From a virus: a DNA stretch of 51,846 nt. Made by a program: the position numbers and the translations under genes. Positions 39,639 to 47,324 of the stretch are shown piece by piece. Each line of letters starts with the position of its first letter. The stretch's first letter is position 1. The stretch is taken from IMG/VR virus record IMGVR_UViG_3300046171_000023, positions 1-51,846 of that record; one strand, written 5' to 3'. The notes under the pieces were generated by a model. That model was not told the DNA's origin, made no database searches, and saw only the letters and a program-made list of their open reading frames with translations.

Positions 39639-39812
39639 ATGAAAGGCGTACCACATTATAAAAAAGATGGAACTGAATGGAAAGGCAATACTCATAAAAT
39701 GCCTAACGGTAGTTTACATACAAATAAATCTCATACTAAAACAAGTGTTAAACTTGTTCATTTTAAAGAGTTAAGTAAAAAAGCAAAATTAAAAGCTAAA
39801 GGTAAAAAGTAA
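39639..39812 (+). CDS. 57-residue basic protein
   Basis: ATG 39639, two bases after the previous stop. Product MKGVPHYKKDGTEWKGNTHK, then MPNGSLHTNKSHTKTSVKLV and a Lys-rich C terminus. His- and Lys-rich, probably DNA- or virion-associated. Stop overlaps the next ATG (TAATG), so it is coupled to the adaptor gene. Confidence 0.65.
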   Translation: MKGVPHYKKDGTEWKGNTHKMPNGSLHTNKSHTKTSVKLVHFKELSKKAKLKAKGKK

Positions 39813-40585
39813 TGGCTACAACATATTTAGGTTTAACAAATGAAGTGTTAAGAGAACTCAATGAAGTTGTCTTAACTTCTGTAAATTTTGGTAGTGCTAC
39901 AGGCATACAAGCATTTATAAAAGATGCAATTAATAAATCTATATTTGACATAGCTAATGAAGAACCACAACTACCTTTTTTCTCAGCAGGAGTTAGTGGA
40001 GGAACAGACCCTTTTTATGGTAATGTAACTGTTGCTTCAGTAGCAGGAACTAGATGGTATACTCTTAAATCAGATAGTTCTAGTATAACAACTGATTATT
40101 CTTCAGTAGACTGGGATGATTTTTATTTAACAACAATAAATGTAAGTGGAGAAACTACTCCTTATGTTTCTAAAGGTTTAAAATTTTTAACACTAGCAGA
40201 TTGGAAAAGATATTATAGAGATAGTGAAAACTCAGATGACGCAGAAGGTTCAGATGCTTCACATGGAGAACCTGTGTATGTTATTAAAAGTCCAGACCAC
40301 AGAAAATTTGGATTAAGTCCAATACCAGATAAAGTGTATAACGTACATTTTTATGCTTTTACAAAACCTACATCTTTATCAGCACATGGAGATACTATTG
40401 TTTTACCAGAACAGTATAGCAATGTTATAACAGCACGGACAAGATATTATGTGCATCAGTTTAAAGAAAATATTCAACAAGCAGCTTTTGCTCTTGACGA
40501 ATACAAAAAAAATATGAGGACTATGAAATCTAATTTAATTAATCCTACTCCTAAATATATGACAGACGACAGGACTTATTTCTAA
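39812..40585 (+). CDS. Head-tail adaptor / tail tube-like protein (T7 gp11 position)
   Basis: A 257-residue protein beginning MATTYLGLTNEVLRELNEV with FIKDAINKSIFDIANEEPQL, followed by a beta region and VYVIKSPDHRKFGLSPIPD. The helix-then-beta layout and position after the coat gene and before a nozzle-like gene correspond to the T7 gp11 adaptor ring. It would close the portal and start the tail. Assignment is from order and overall pattern. Confidence 0.72.
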   Translation: MATTYLGLTNEVLRELNEVVLTSVNFGSATGIQAFIKDAINKSIFDIANEEPQLPFFSAGVSGGTDPFYGNVTVASVAGTRWYTLKSDSSSITTDYSSVDWDDFYLTTINVSGETTPYVSKGLKFLTLADWKRYYRDSENSDDAEGSDASHGEPVYVIKSPDHRKFGLSPIPDKVYNVHFYAFTKPTSLSAHGDTIVLPEQYSNVITARTRYYVHQFKENIQQAAFALDEYKKNMRTMKSNLINPTPKYMTDDRTYF

Positions 40586-42187
40586 ATGGCATCAGGACAA
40601 CCTTTTTCAGTAGCTTTAGTTGGTGGATTAAATAAATCTACTAACTCTTCAGCCTTGTTAAAGACACCGGGAGTTGCTACTAAACTAAGAAACTTTGAAG
40701 TATCTGATGAAGGTACTTATAGAAGAATAAATGGTTTTACTTTGTTTGGAGATACATTACCTAATTCTACAGAAGATATAGAAGGTTTATTAGTTTATGC
40801 AGATGGTGTAATAGCTGTAGCAGGTAACGATATATTTTTTAGTCAAGACGGAGAAAGTGCTTGGTTACAATTAAACAAAGATAGTGTTTCAGGTAGTGGA
40901 GATAATTATTCTACATTTACAGGCAGAAGTGAACTATCTTTAACAAGCGTAGACCAGTGTGAGTTTGCTATCTTTGAAGGTGCTTCTGATTTTGGTGAAG
41001 TAATTATAACAGATAATAGTGGTAACAATAAACCATTTTTATTTAAAATGACTGGAACAGACACAGATGTTACTAATAGAACTTTTTTTGCAAGTCAAAT
41101 AACTATTAGTGGTTCTACCAAAGCTAAGTTTTGTACAATACATGACCAGCATTTAGTAGTAGCTGGAGACCCTACTACACCTAATACAATTTATTATAGT
41201 GGTACTAATGATATAGATAGTTTTAGTAGTACAGGTTCAGGTAGTATTACTTTAGAAGATAAAGTAGTAGGATTAAAAAGTTTCCGTAATGAACTATTTA
41301 TATTTTGTCAAAACTCAATATTTAAGTTGCAAAATATAAATGATTCTAATTCTGTAGCAGTTGTACCTGTTACTAAAAACGTAGGTTGTTTAGATGGTAA
41401 AACAATTCAAGAGATTGCTGGTGACTTAATATTTTTAGCACCTGATGGATTTAGAACAGTTGCTGGTACATCAAGAATTGGTGACGTTGAGTTAGGAACT
41501 ATTAGTCAAGCTATACAACCAATAATAAATGATATTGCTAATAACGCTGATAGTTTACAATTTAGCAGTGTTGTATTAAGAAATAAATCACAATACAGAA
41601 TGTTTTATAGTAGAGTAACAGATAGTCAGTTTGTTGCAAAAGGTGTTATAGGGACACTAAGAAGTAATGGATTTGAATGGTCAGAAACATTAGGAATATT
41701 AGCACCTGCTATTACATCAGGATTTACTAGTTCAGGAGTAGAAAAAGTATATCACGGTGATAGAGACGGTAAAATATATAATCATAACACAGGTAATAGT
41801 TTTAATGGTACAAGTGTTGAAGCAGAATATCAATCACCTGATTATGATTACGGTGATTTAGGAACTCTAAAAACTTTAGATTACGTTAAAATTGCTTTTA
41901 CTCCAGAAGGAGAATGTCAACCTTCACTTAGAGTTAGATTTGATTATGACAGTTTAACTAGTGCACAACCTGCTGACATAGTTTTAGATGCAATACCAGA
42001 ACCTGCTATTTTTGGAACAGCAGTATTCGGAACTCAAAAACTTGGAGCAACTGAACAACCTTTAGTAAGACAAGTTTTAACAGGTAGTGGACACAGTAAT
42101 TTTTTTAAAGTATTTAGTAATGATACTAATGCACCATATTCAATTAACGGACTATATGTAAATTATAGACCATCAGGAAGACAATAG
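40586..42187 (+). CDS. Tail nozzle-like protein (T7 gp12 position)
   Basis: A 533-residue beta-rich protein starting MASGQPFSVALVGGLNKSTN with YRRINGFTLFGDTL and repeated beta strands resembling a propeller (VYADGVIAVAGNDIFFSQDG, LKSFRNELFIFCQNSIFKLQ, DLIFLAPDGFRTVAGTSR). T7 gp12 has a similar propeller-type fold and position. Starts immediately after the adaptor stop. Confidence 0.72.
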   Translation: MASGQPFSVALVGGLNKSTNSSALLKTPGVATKLRNFEVSDEGTYRRINGFTLFGDTLPNSTEDIEGLLVYADGVIAVAGNDIFFSQDGESAWLQLNKDSVSGSGDNYSTFTGRSELSLTSVDQCEFAIFEGASDFGEVIITDNSGNNKPFLFKMTGTDTDVTNRTFFASQITISGSTKAKFCTIHDQHLVVAGDPTTPNTIYYSGTNDIDSFSSTGSGSITLEDKVVGLKSFRNELFIFCQNSIFKLQNINDSNSVAVVPVTKNVGCLDGKTIQEIAGDLIFLAPDGFRTVAGTSRIGDVELGTISQAIQPIINDIANNADSLQFSSVVLRNKSQYRMFYSRVTDSQFVAKGVIGTLRSNGFEWSETLGILAPAITSGFTSSGVEKVYHGDRDGKIYNHNTGNSFNGTSVEAEYQSPDYDYGDLGTLKTLDYVKIAFTPEGECQPSLRVRFDYDSLTSAQPADIVLDAIPEPAIFGTAVFGTQKLGATEQPLVRQVLTGSGHSNFFKVFSNDTNAPYSINGLYVNYRPSGRQ

Positions 42188-42200
42188 GAGATATATATAA

Positions 42201-45200
42201 ATGGCTACTTATGTAAGACAAAGTTCATTCAGTGATGGAGATACAATCACTGCTGCACTATTTAATAATGAATTTAACCAATTAGTAAACGCATTTAATG
42301 TAAGCACAGGACATACCCATGATGGTTCTACAACTGGTGATGGTGGTCCAATTTCTAATTTATTTAGTAATGCTTTAGTATTTGGTACAAATGCCAACAC
42401 AGATATTGCTATAACATTTAACGCCACAACAAACGATGGTGTTTTAACTTGGAAAGAAGATGAAGATTATTTTGAATTTTCAGATGACTTATTAATTGCT
42501 ACAACAGAAAAAATACAGTTTAGAGATACAGCTATATATATTAATTCTAGTGCTGATGGACAATTAGATTTAGTAGCTGATACAGAAATACAAATAGCAG
42601 CAACTACAATAGACATGAATGGTAACGCTGATATATCTGGTAACTTAGGTATAGGTGGTAATCTAACAGTAACAGGTACTACAACTTTTAATGGTGGTAC
42701 AATTACTATGGGAGATGCAGCTACTGACAATGTTGTATTCGGTGCTGACGTAGACTCTAACATTATTCCAGATGATGATAATACTTATGACTTAGGTAGT
42801 TCTTCACAACAATGGAAAGATATTTATATTGATGGTGTAGCTTATTTAGATGCAATAGACTTTAACGGAACAACAATTACATCTACTGCTGCCGAGCTAA
42901 ATATATTAGACGGAGTAACATCCACAGCAGCCGAGCTCAATATTCTTGATGGAGTTACCTCAACTGCTGCTGAACTAAATATATTAGACGGAGTTACAGC
43001 AAGTGCTACAGATATTAATCTTATTGATGGTATAACTAACGGTACGGTAATCGCAAGTAAAGCAATTATTACTGACTCTAATAAAGATATTACAGGTGGT
43101 AGAAATATTACTATTACTGGTGAACTTGATGCAGCTACATTAGATATATCAGGCAACGCAGATATTGACGGTACACTTGAAACAGATGCACTATCTATAA
43201 ACGGTACAACAATTACAAGCACCGCAGCTGAGTTAAATATATTAGACGGTGTAACTTCAACTGCAGCTGAACTTAATATCCTTGACGGTGTTACAAGCAC
43301 TGCAGCAGAGTTAAACATTTTAGATGGTGTTACAGCTAGTGCAACAGACATTAATCTTATTGATGGCATAACTAATGGAACTGTCATAGCTAGTAAAGCT
43401 ATTATAACAGATGCTAATAAAGATATTACTGGTGGACGAAACATTACAATTTCTGGAGAACTTGATGCAGCTACACTAGACATTTCAGGTGATGTAGATA
43501 TTGATGGTACTTTAGAAGCTGATGCTATTACAGTAAATGGTACAACATTAGCAGAAACAATTAGTGATACTGTAGGTGCTATGGTAACAAGTAATACTGA
43601 AAGTGGTATTACAGTAACATATGATGATTCAGATAATACATTAGACTTTACAGTAGGAACACTTAACCAAGATACAACAGGTACAGCAGCAGTAGCTACA
43701 ACAGTTACTATTACAGATAACGAAAACACAAACGAAAATAACGCACTTATCTTTACAGCCGGTGGAGATTTAGATGGTGGTAATTTAGGTTTAGAATCAG
43801 ACGGTGATTTAAAATACAATCCAAGTACAGGAACATTAAGCGTACCTAACGTATCAGTAAGTGGCACATTTAGTACAGTCAATAGTGTTACTATGGATGC
43901 TAATAATGCTGTAATCTTTGAAGGTGCTACAGCTGATGCACACGAAACAACTTTAACATCTATTGATGCTACTGGTGACAGAACAATTAGTTTACCTAAT
44001 GTATCTGGAACACTACCAGTTTTAGCAGCAGCTTCAGCTACAGCAATTACTTCTACACCTGAAGAGTTAAATATTCTTGATGGAGTTACATCAACTGCAG
44101 CAGAACTAAACATACTTGATGGAGTTACTAGTACTACTGCCGAACTTAATATACTTGATGGTGTAACAGCTACTGCAACAGAAATAAATCTTATAGATGG
44201 CGTAACTGCAACAACTGCAGAGTTAAATATTCTTGATGGTGTGACAGCTACAGCAGCAGAAATAAATGCTCTTGATGGCATTACTTCAACGGTTGCAGAA
44301 CTTAATATCCTTGATGGTGTTACAGCTAGTGCAGCAGATATAAATCTTATAGATGGTATAACAAATGGAACAGTAATAGCAAGTAAAGCTATTATAACAG
44401 ATTCAAACAAAGACATTACTGGTGGTAGAAATATTACTATTAGTGGTGAATTAGACGCTGCTACTTTAGACATCTCAGGCGATATAGACGTAGACGGAAC
44501 TACTAACCTAGATGTAGTAGATATAGACGGAGCTGTAGATATGGCTTCTACACTTACTATTGCAGGTGCCATTAATGGTGCAACTATAAAAGCTGATACT
44601 ACCAACTTTGTAAATAGTTATTTAATTAGCCAAGATGCAAGTACAGGAACTTTATCAAGTGCATCAAACAATACAGGGTTAGGCGATAGTGTTTTTGCTG
44701 CATTAACCTCAGGCACACATAATACTGGTATAGGTAATGTCGCTTTAAATGCAAATACCACAGGTGGCGGAAATACAGCTATTGGTAGTTTTTCATTAAA
44801 TGATGCAACTACTGGCGATAATAATACTGCCGTTGGTTTTCAAGCATCAAGATACCTTACTACAGCTTCATCTACAACTGCTATAGGATATAGAGCAGGA
44901 GCAGGTGCGGGTGGTTCTAGTGTAATGACTGGTGATAACAATACATTAGTTGGACTTGATGCAGGTAGGTTAATAACTTCAGGTCATAGTAATACAGCAA
45001 TAGGTGCAGAAGCCCTAGATGCTAATACTGATGGTGTATCAAATACAGCAATAGGTATGCAATCTTTAACTTCAAATACCTCAGGTATAAATAACGCAGC
45101 AGTTGGTAGATATGCTTTATATAATAATACAACTGGTGGTTCTAATACTGCTATGGGTTTACAAGCACTCTTTACAGCAACTACTGCAAGTGAAAATACA

Positions 45201-46709
45201 GCTTTTGGTTTTCACGCCTTATTAGCAAATACTTCGGGTGCAAACAACGTGGCAGCTGGTTATCAAGCCATGGACGCAAATACAACTGGTGGTTCAAACA
45301 CAGCAGTCGGTTCAGCAGCTCTTGGTGCTAATACCACCGCATCAAATAATGTAGCGGTTGGTAATGGTGCTATGGCAGCTAATACGACAGGCGACCAAAA
45401 TGTAGCAGTAGGTGCTATATCACTAGATGCGAATACGACAGGAATAAGAAACACAGCAGTTGGTTATGAAGCATTGACCGACAGCAATGGAACAAATAAT
45501 ACTGCTTTAGGTCATACAGCCTTAGCAAATCTCACCACAGGAAATTCAAATACCGCAGTTGGCTATAACACCTTAACAGCTCTTACTACAGGCGGGTCTA
45601 TGGTTGCTGTAGGAACAGATGCTTTTGCCGCAAATACAAGCGGAGATAAAGGTACAGCTATTGGTTTTGCAGCTTTAGCAGCAAATACTACTGCCGTTCA
45701 CAATACAGCATTGGGTTATCAAGCTCTCACAGCAAACACAACTGGCGGAAACAACACCGCAGTTGGTAAAGGTGCATTAGATGCGAATACTACAGCTACG
45801 AACAATACAGCTATGGGTGTAGATGCTCTAGGAGCAAACACTACAGGTGAATATAATACCGCAATTGGTCGTGAAGCACTTAAAGTAAACACTACTGCTG
45901 CTGCAAACACAGCTATAGGTAATCAGGCATTAGTTGCAAACACAACAGGTCAATATAATACTGCTCTTGGTTCAGGTGCTTTGCTTTCTAATACTACAGG
46001 AGACCTTAGTGTAGCGGTTGGTCTGAACGCTTTGGTATTAAGCACCACAGGTTATCAAAATACTGCTGTTGGTTATAACGCACTTGATGCTACAACGACA
46101 GGATTTCAAAACACAGCTATAGGTTTAAATGCTGGTACTTCACACACTACAGGAGATGGTAATATTTTTGTAGGATTTGAATCAGGTGAAGATATGACCA
46201 CAGGTTCAAACAATACTATTATTGGAAAACAGGCTGCAAAAAACGGTACTACTGGTTCAAATAATACTTGTTTAGGTTATTTAGCAGGTCATTCTAATTC
46301 ACCTTTTACACTTACTTCACAGAGTAATAAAGTTGTTATAGGTGATGAAAATGTAGATGCAGCTTATATACAAGTTGACTGGACTATAGCCTCAGATGCA
46401 AGAGATAAAACTGAAGTAGAAAACATATTAGTAGGCTTAGATTTAGTTAATGATTTAAGACCAGTATCTTTTAAATATACAGACAATAGAGAAAATAATA
46501 ATCCTGTAGGAAAAACTAAATACGGATTTTTAGCACAAGAAATTTTAGCACTTGAAGGTGATAAACCAGTTATAGCTGATAATGAACAAGAAGATAAATT
46601 AAAAATTACCAATAGTAATTTAACAGCAGTATTGGTAAAAGCAGTTCAAGAACTATCTAGTCAAGTAGATGAATTAAAAGCTGAAATAATAACTTTAAAA
46701 GGAGAATAA
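42201..46709 (+). CDS. Long tail fibre with YadA-like repeats and S74 autoprocessing chaperone
   Basis: A 1502-residue adhesin. The N-terminal ~220 residues probably attach to the tail. Residues ~225-800 hold many copies of TSTAAELNILDGV and three copies of a ~60-residue unit (DINLIDGITNGTVIASKAII...). Residues ~830-1360 are about 22 repeats of ~23 residues (NTAVGxxALxxNTTGxxN), as in YadA-type trimeric adhesin heads. From ~1393 is a Peptidase_S74 intramolecular chaperone (TIASDARDKTEVENI... KYGFLAQEI), with the self-cleavage Ser in SDARDK, and a terminal coiled coil (VQELSSQVDELKAEI). The chaperone should trimerise the fibre and be released. This is the likely host-receptor protein. Confidence 0.93.
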   Translation: MATYVRQSSFSDGDTITAALFNNEFNQLVNAFNVSTGHTHDGSTTGDGGPISNLFSNALVFGTNANTDIAITFNATTNDGVLTWKEDEDYFEFSDDLLIATTEKIQFRDTAIYINSSADGQLDLVADTEIQIAATTIDMNGNADISGNLGIGGNLTVTGTTTFNGGTITMGDAATDNVVFGADVDSNIIPDDDNTYDLGSSSQQWKDIYIDGVAYLDAIDFNGTTITSTAAELNILDGVTSTAAELNILDGVTSTAAELNILDGVTASATDINLIDGITNGTVIASKAIITDSNKDITGGRNITITGELDAATLDISGNADIDGTLETDALSINGTTITSTAAELNILDGVTSTAAELNILDGVTSTAAELNILDGVTASATDINLIDGITNGTVIASKAIITDANKDITGGRNITISGELDAATLDISGDVDIDGTLEADAITVNGTTLAETISDTVGAMVTSNTESGITVTYDDSDNTLDFTVGTLNQDTTGTAAVATTVTITDNENTNENNALIFTAGGDLDGGNLGLESDGDLKYNPSTGTLSVPNVSVSGTFSTVNSVTMDANNAVIFEGATADAHETTLTSIDATGDRTISLPNVSGTLPVLAAASATAITSTPEELNILDGVTSTAAELNILDGVTSTTAELNILDGVTATATEINLIDGVTATTAELNILDGVTATAAEINALDGITSTVAELNILDGVTASAADINLIDGITNGTVIASKAIITDSNKDITGGRNITISGELDAATLDISGDIDVDGTTNLDVVDIDGAVDMASTLTIAGAINGATIKADTTNFVNSYLISQDASTGTLSSASNNTGLGDSVFAALTSGTHNTGIGNVALNANTTGGGNTAIGSFSLNDATTGDNNTAVGFQASRYLTTASSTTAIGYRAGAGAGGSSVMTGDNNTLVGLDAGRLITSGHSNTAIGAEALDANTDGVSNTAIGMQSLTSNTSGINNAAVGRYALYNNTTGGSNTAMGLQALFTATTASENTAFGFHALLANTSGANNVAAGYQAMDANTTGGSNTAVGSAALGANTTASNNVAVGNGAMAANTTGDQNVAVGAISLDANTTGIRNTAVGYEALTDSNGTNNTALGHTALANLTTGNSNTAVGYNTLTALTTGGSMVAVGTDAFAANTSGDKGTAIGFAALAANTTAVHNTALGYQALTANTTGGNNTAVGKGALDANTTATNNTAMGVDALGANTTGEYNTAIGREALKVNTTAAANTAIGNQALVANTTGQYNTALGSGALLSNTTGDLSVAVGLNALVLSTTGYQNTAVGYNALDATTTGFQNTAIGLNAGTSHTTGDGNIFVGFESGEDMTTGSNNTIIGKQAAKNGTTGSNNTCLGYLAGHSNSPFTLTSQSNKVVIGDENVDAAYIQVDWTIASDARDKTEVENILVGLDLVNDLRPVSFKYTDNRENNNPVGKTKYGFLAQEILALEGDKPVIADNEQEDKLKITNSNLTAVLVKAVQELSSQVDELKAEIITLKGE

Positions 46710-46710
46710 T

Positions 46711-47055
46711 ATGGCAGTAACAAAAACAATAACTAAATGCACACCTTATGAAAATGCATCTAGTAAAGTAGATAAGTGGGAAATAGAAATGACGTATAAA
46801 AATGATAGCGAGGGCGATAGCACTTACTATACTAATACTTTTAGCACTACAGTTAATCAAACAGATACTAATGCAGATGGTAGTACAACCACTAACTTTA
46901 CACTAAAAGCTAAAGGCAGTTGGACTAACGCTAACTTAGTAGCAATATGTCCTGTATCACATTGGGACACAGTATTTGCTAGTCAAGTAGATAGCGTTAT
47001 TACTAATCCAGTAGTGCAAAGCTCACCAGACCAAGCATTTAGCGTACCTAGCTAA
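46711..47055 (+). CDS. Small beta-rich protein after the tail fibre
   Basis: A 114-residue protein beginning MAVTKTITKCTPYENASSKV, rich in Thr, Asn and Ser with alternating strands (DKWEIEMTYKNDSEGDSTYY) and a TTNFTLKAKGSWTNANLVAI core. Starts one base after the fibre stop. It may be an accessory fibre or capping protein; family not identified. Confidence 0.65.
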   Translation: MAVTKTITKCTPYENASSKVDKWEIEMTYKNDSEGDSTYYTNTFSTTVNQTDTNADGSTTTNFTLKAKGSWTNANLVAICPVSHWDTVFASQVDSVITNPVVQSSPDQAFSVPS

Positions 47056-47060
47056 GTACA

Positions 47061-47303
47061 ATGGAACTAACACCTTACTTATTTTGGAACATCTTTATAA
47101 CTTTGGTACTTGCACCAGTCTTATTTAGTATTAGACAAAATGCTTCAGAGTCTAAAAGAATCGACATACTCTTAAACAAAACTCGTGAAGAGATGGCAAA
47201 AGATTATGTTACCAAATCAGAACTTAAAGATGACATGGGAATCCTCATGGATAGAATAGATAAAATTGGTGAAAAACTTGACAAACTCTTTGAAGTCAAG
47301 TAA
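47061..47303 (+). CDS. Small membrane-anchored coiled-coil protein
   Basis: An 80-residue protein with one N-terminal transmembrane helix (MELTPYLFWNIFITLVLAPVLF) and a coiled coil (NASESKRIDILLNKTREEMA, MDRIDKIGEKLDKL). This layout resembles small marine phage membrane proteins of the holin/anti-holin or tail-associated kind. It lies among virion genes far from the lysis pair, so its role is open. Confidence 0.65.
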   Translation: MELTPYLFWNIFITLVLAPVLFSIRQNASESKRIDILLNKTREEMAKDYVTKSELKDDMGILMDRIDKIGEKLDKLFEVK

Positions 47304-47324
47304 AATATATTTATAGGTATTTAA

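Noticed and set aside
42842-44605. A 587-codon open frame on the minus strand opposite the tail fibre
   Set aside because: It is the mirror of the AELNILDGV and related repeats: the product is a low-complexity Ser/Val/Ile/Pro repeat with no start signal, and the plus-strand fibre is clearly real.
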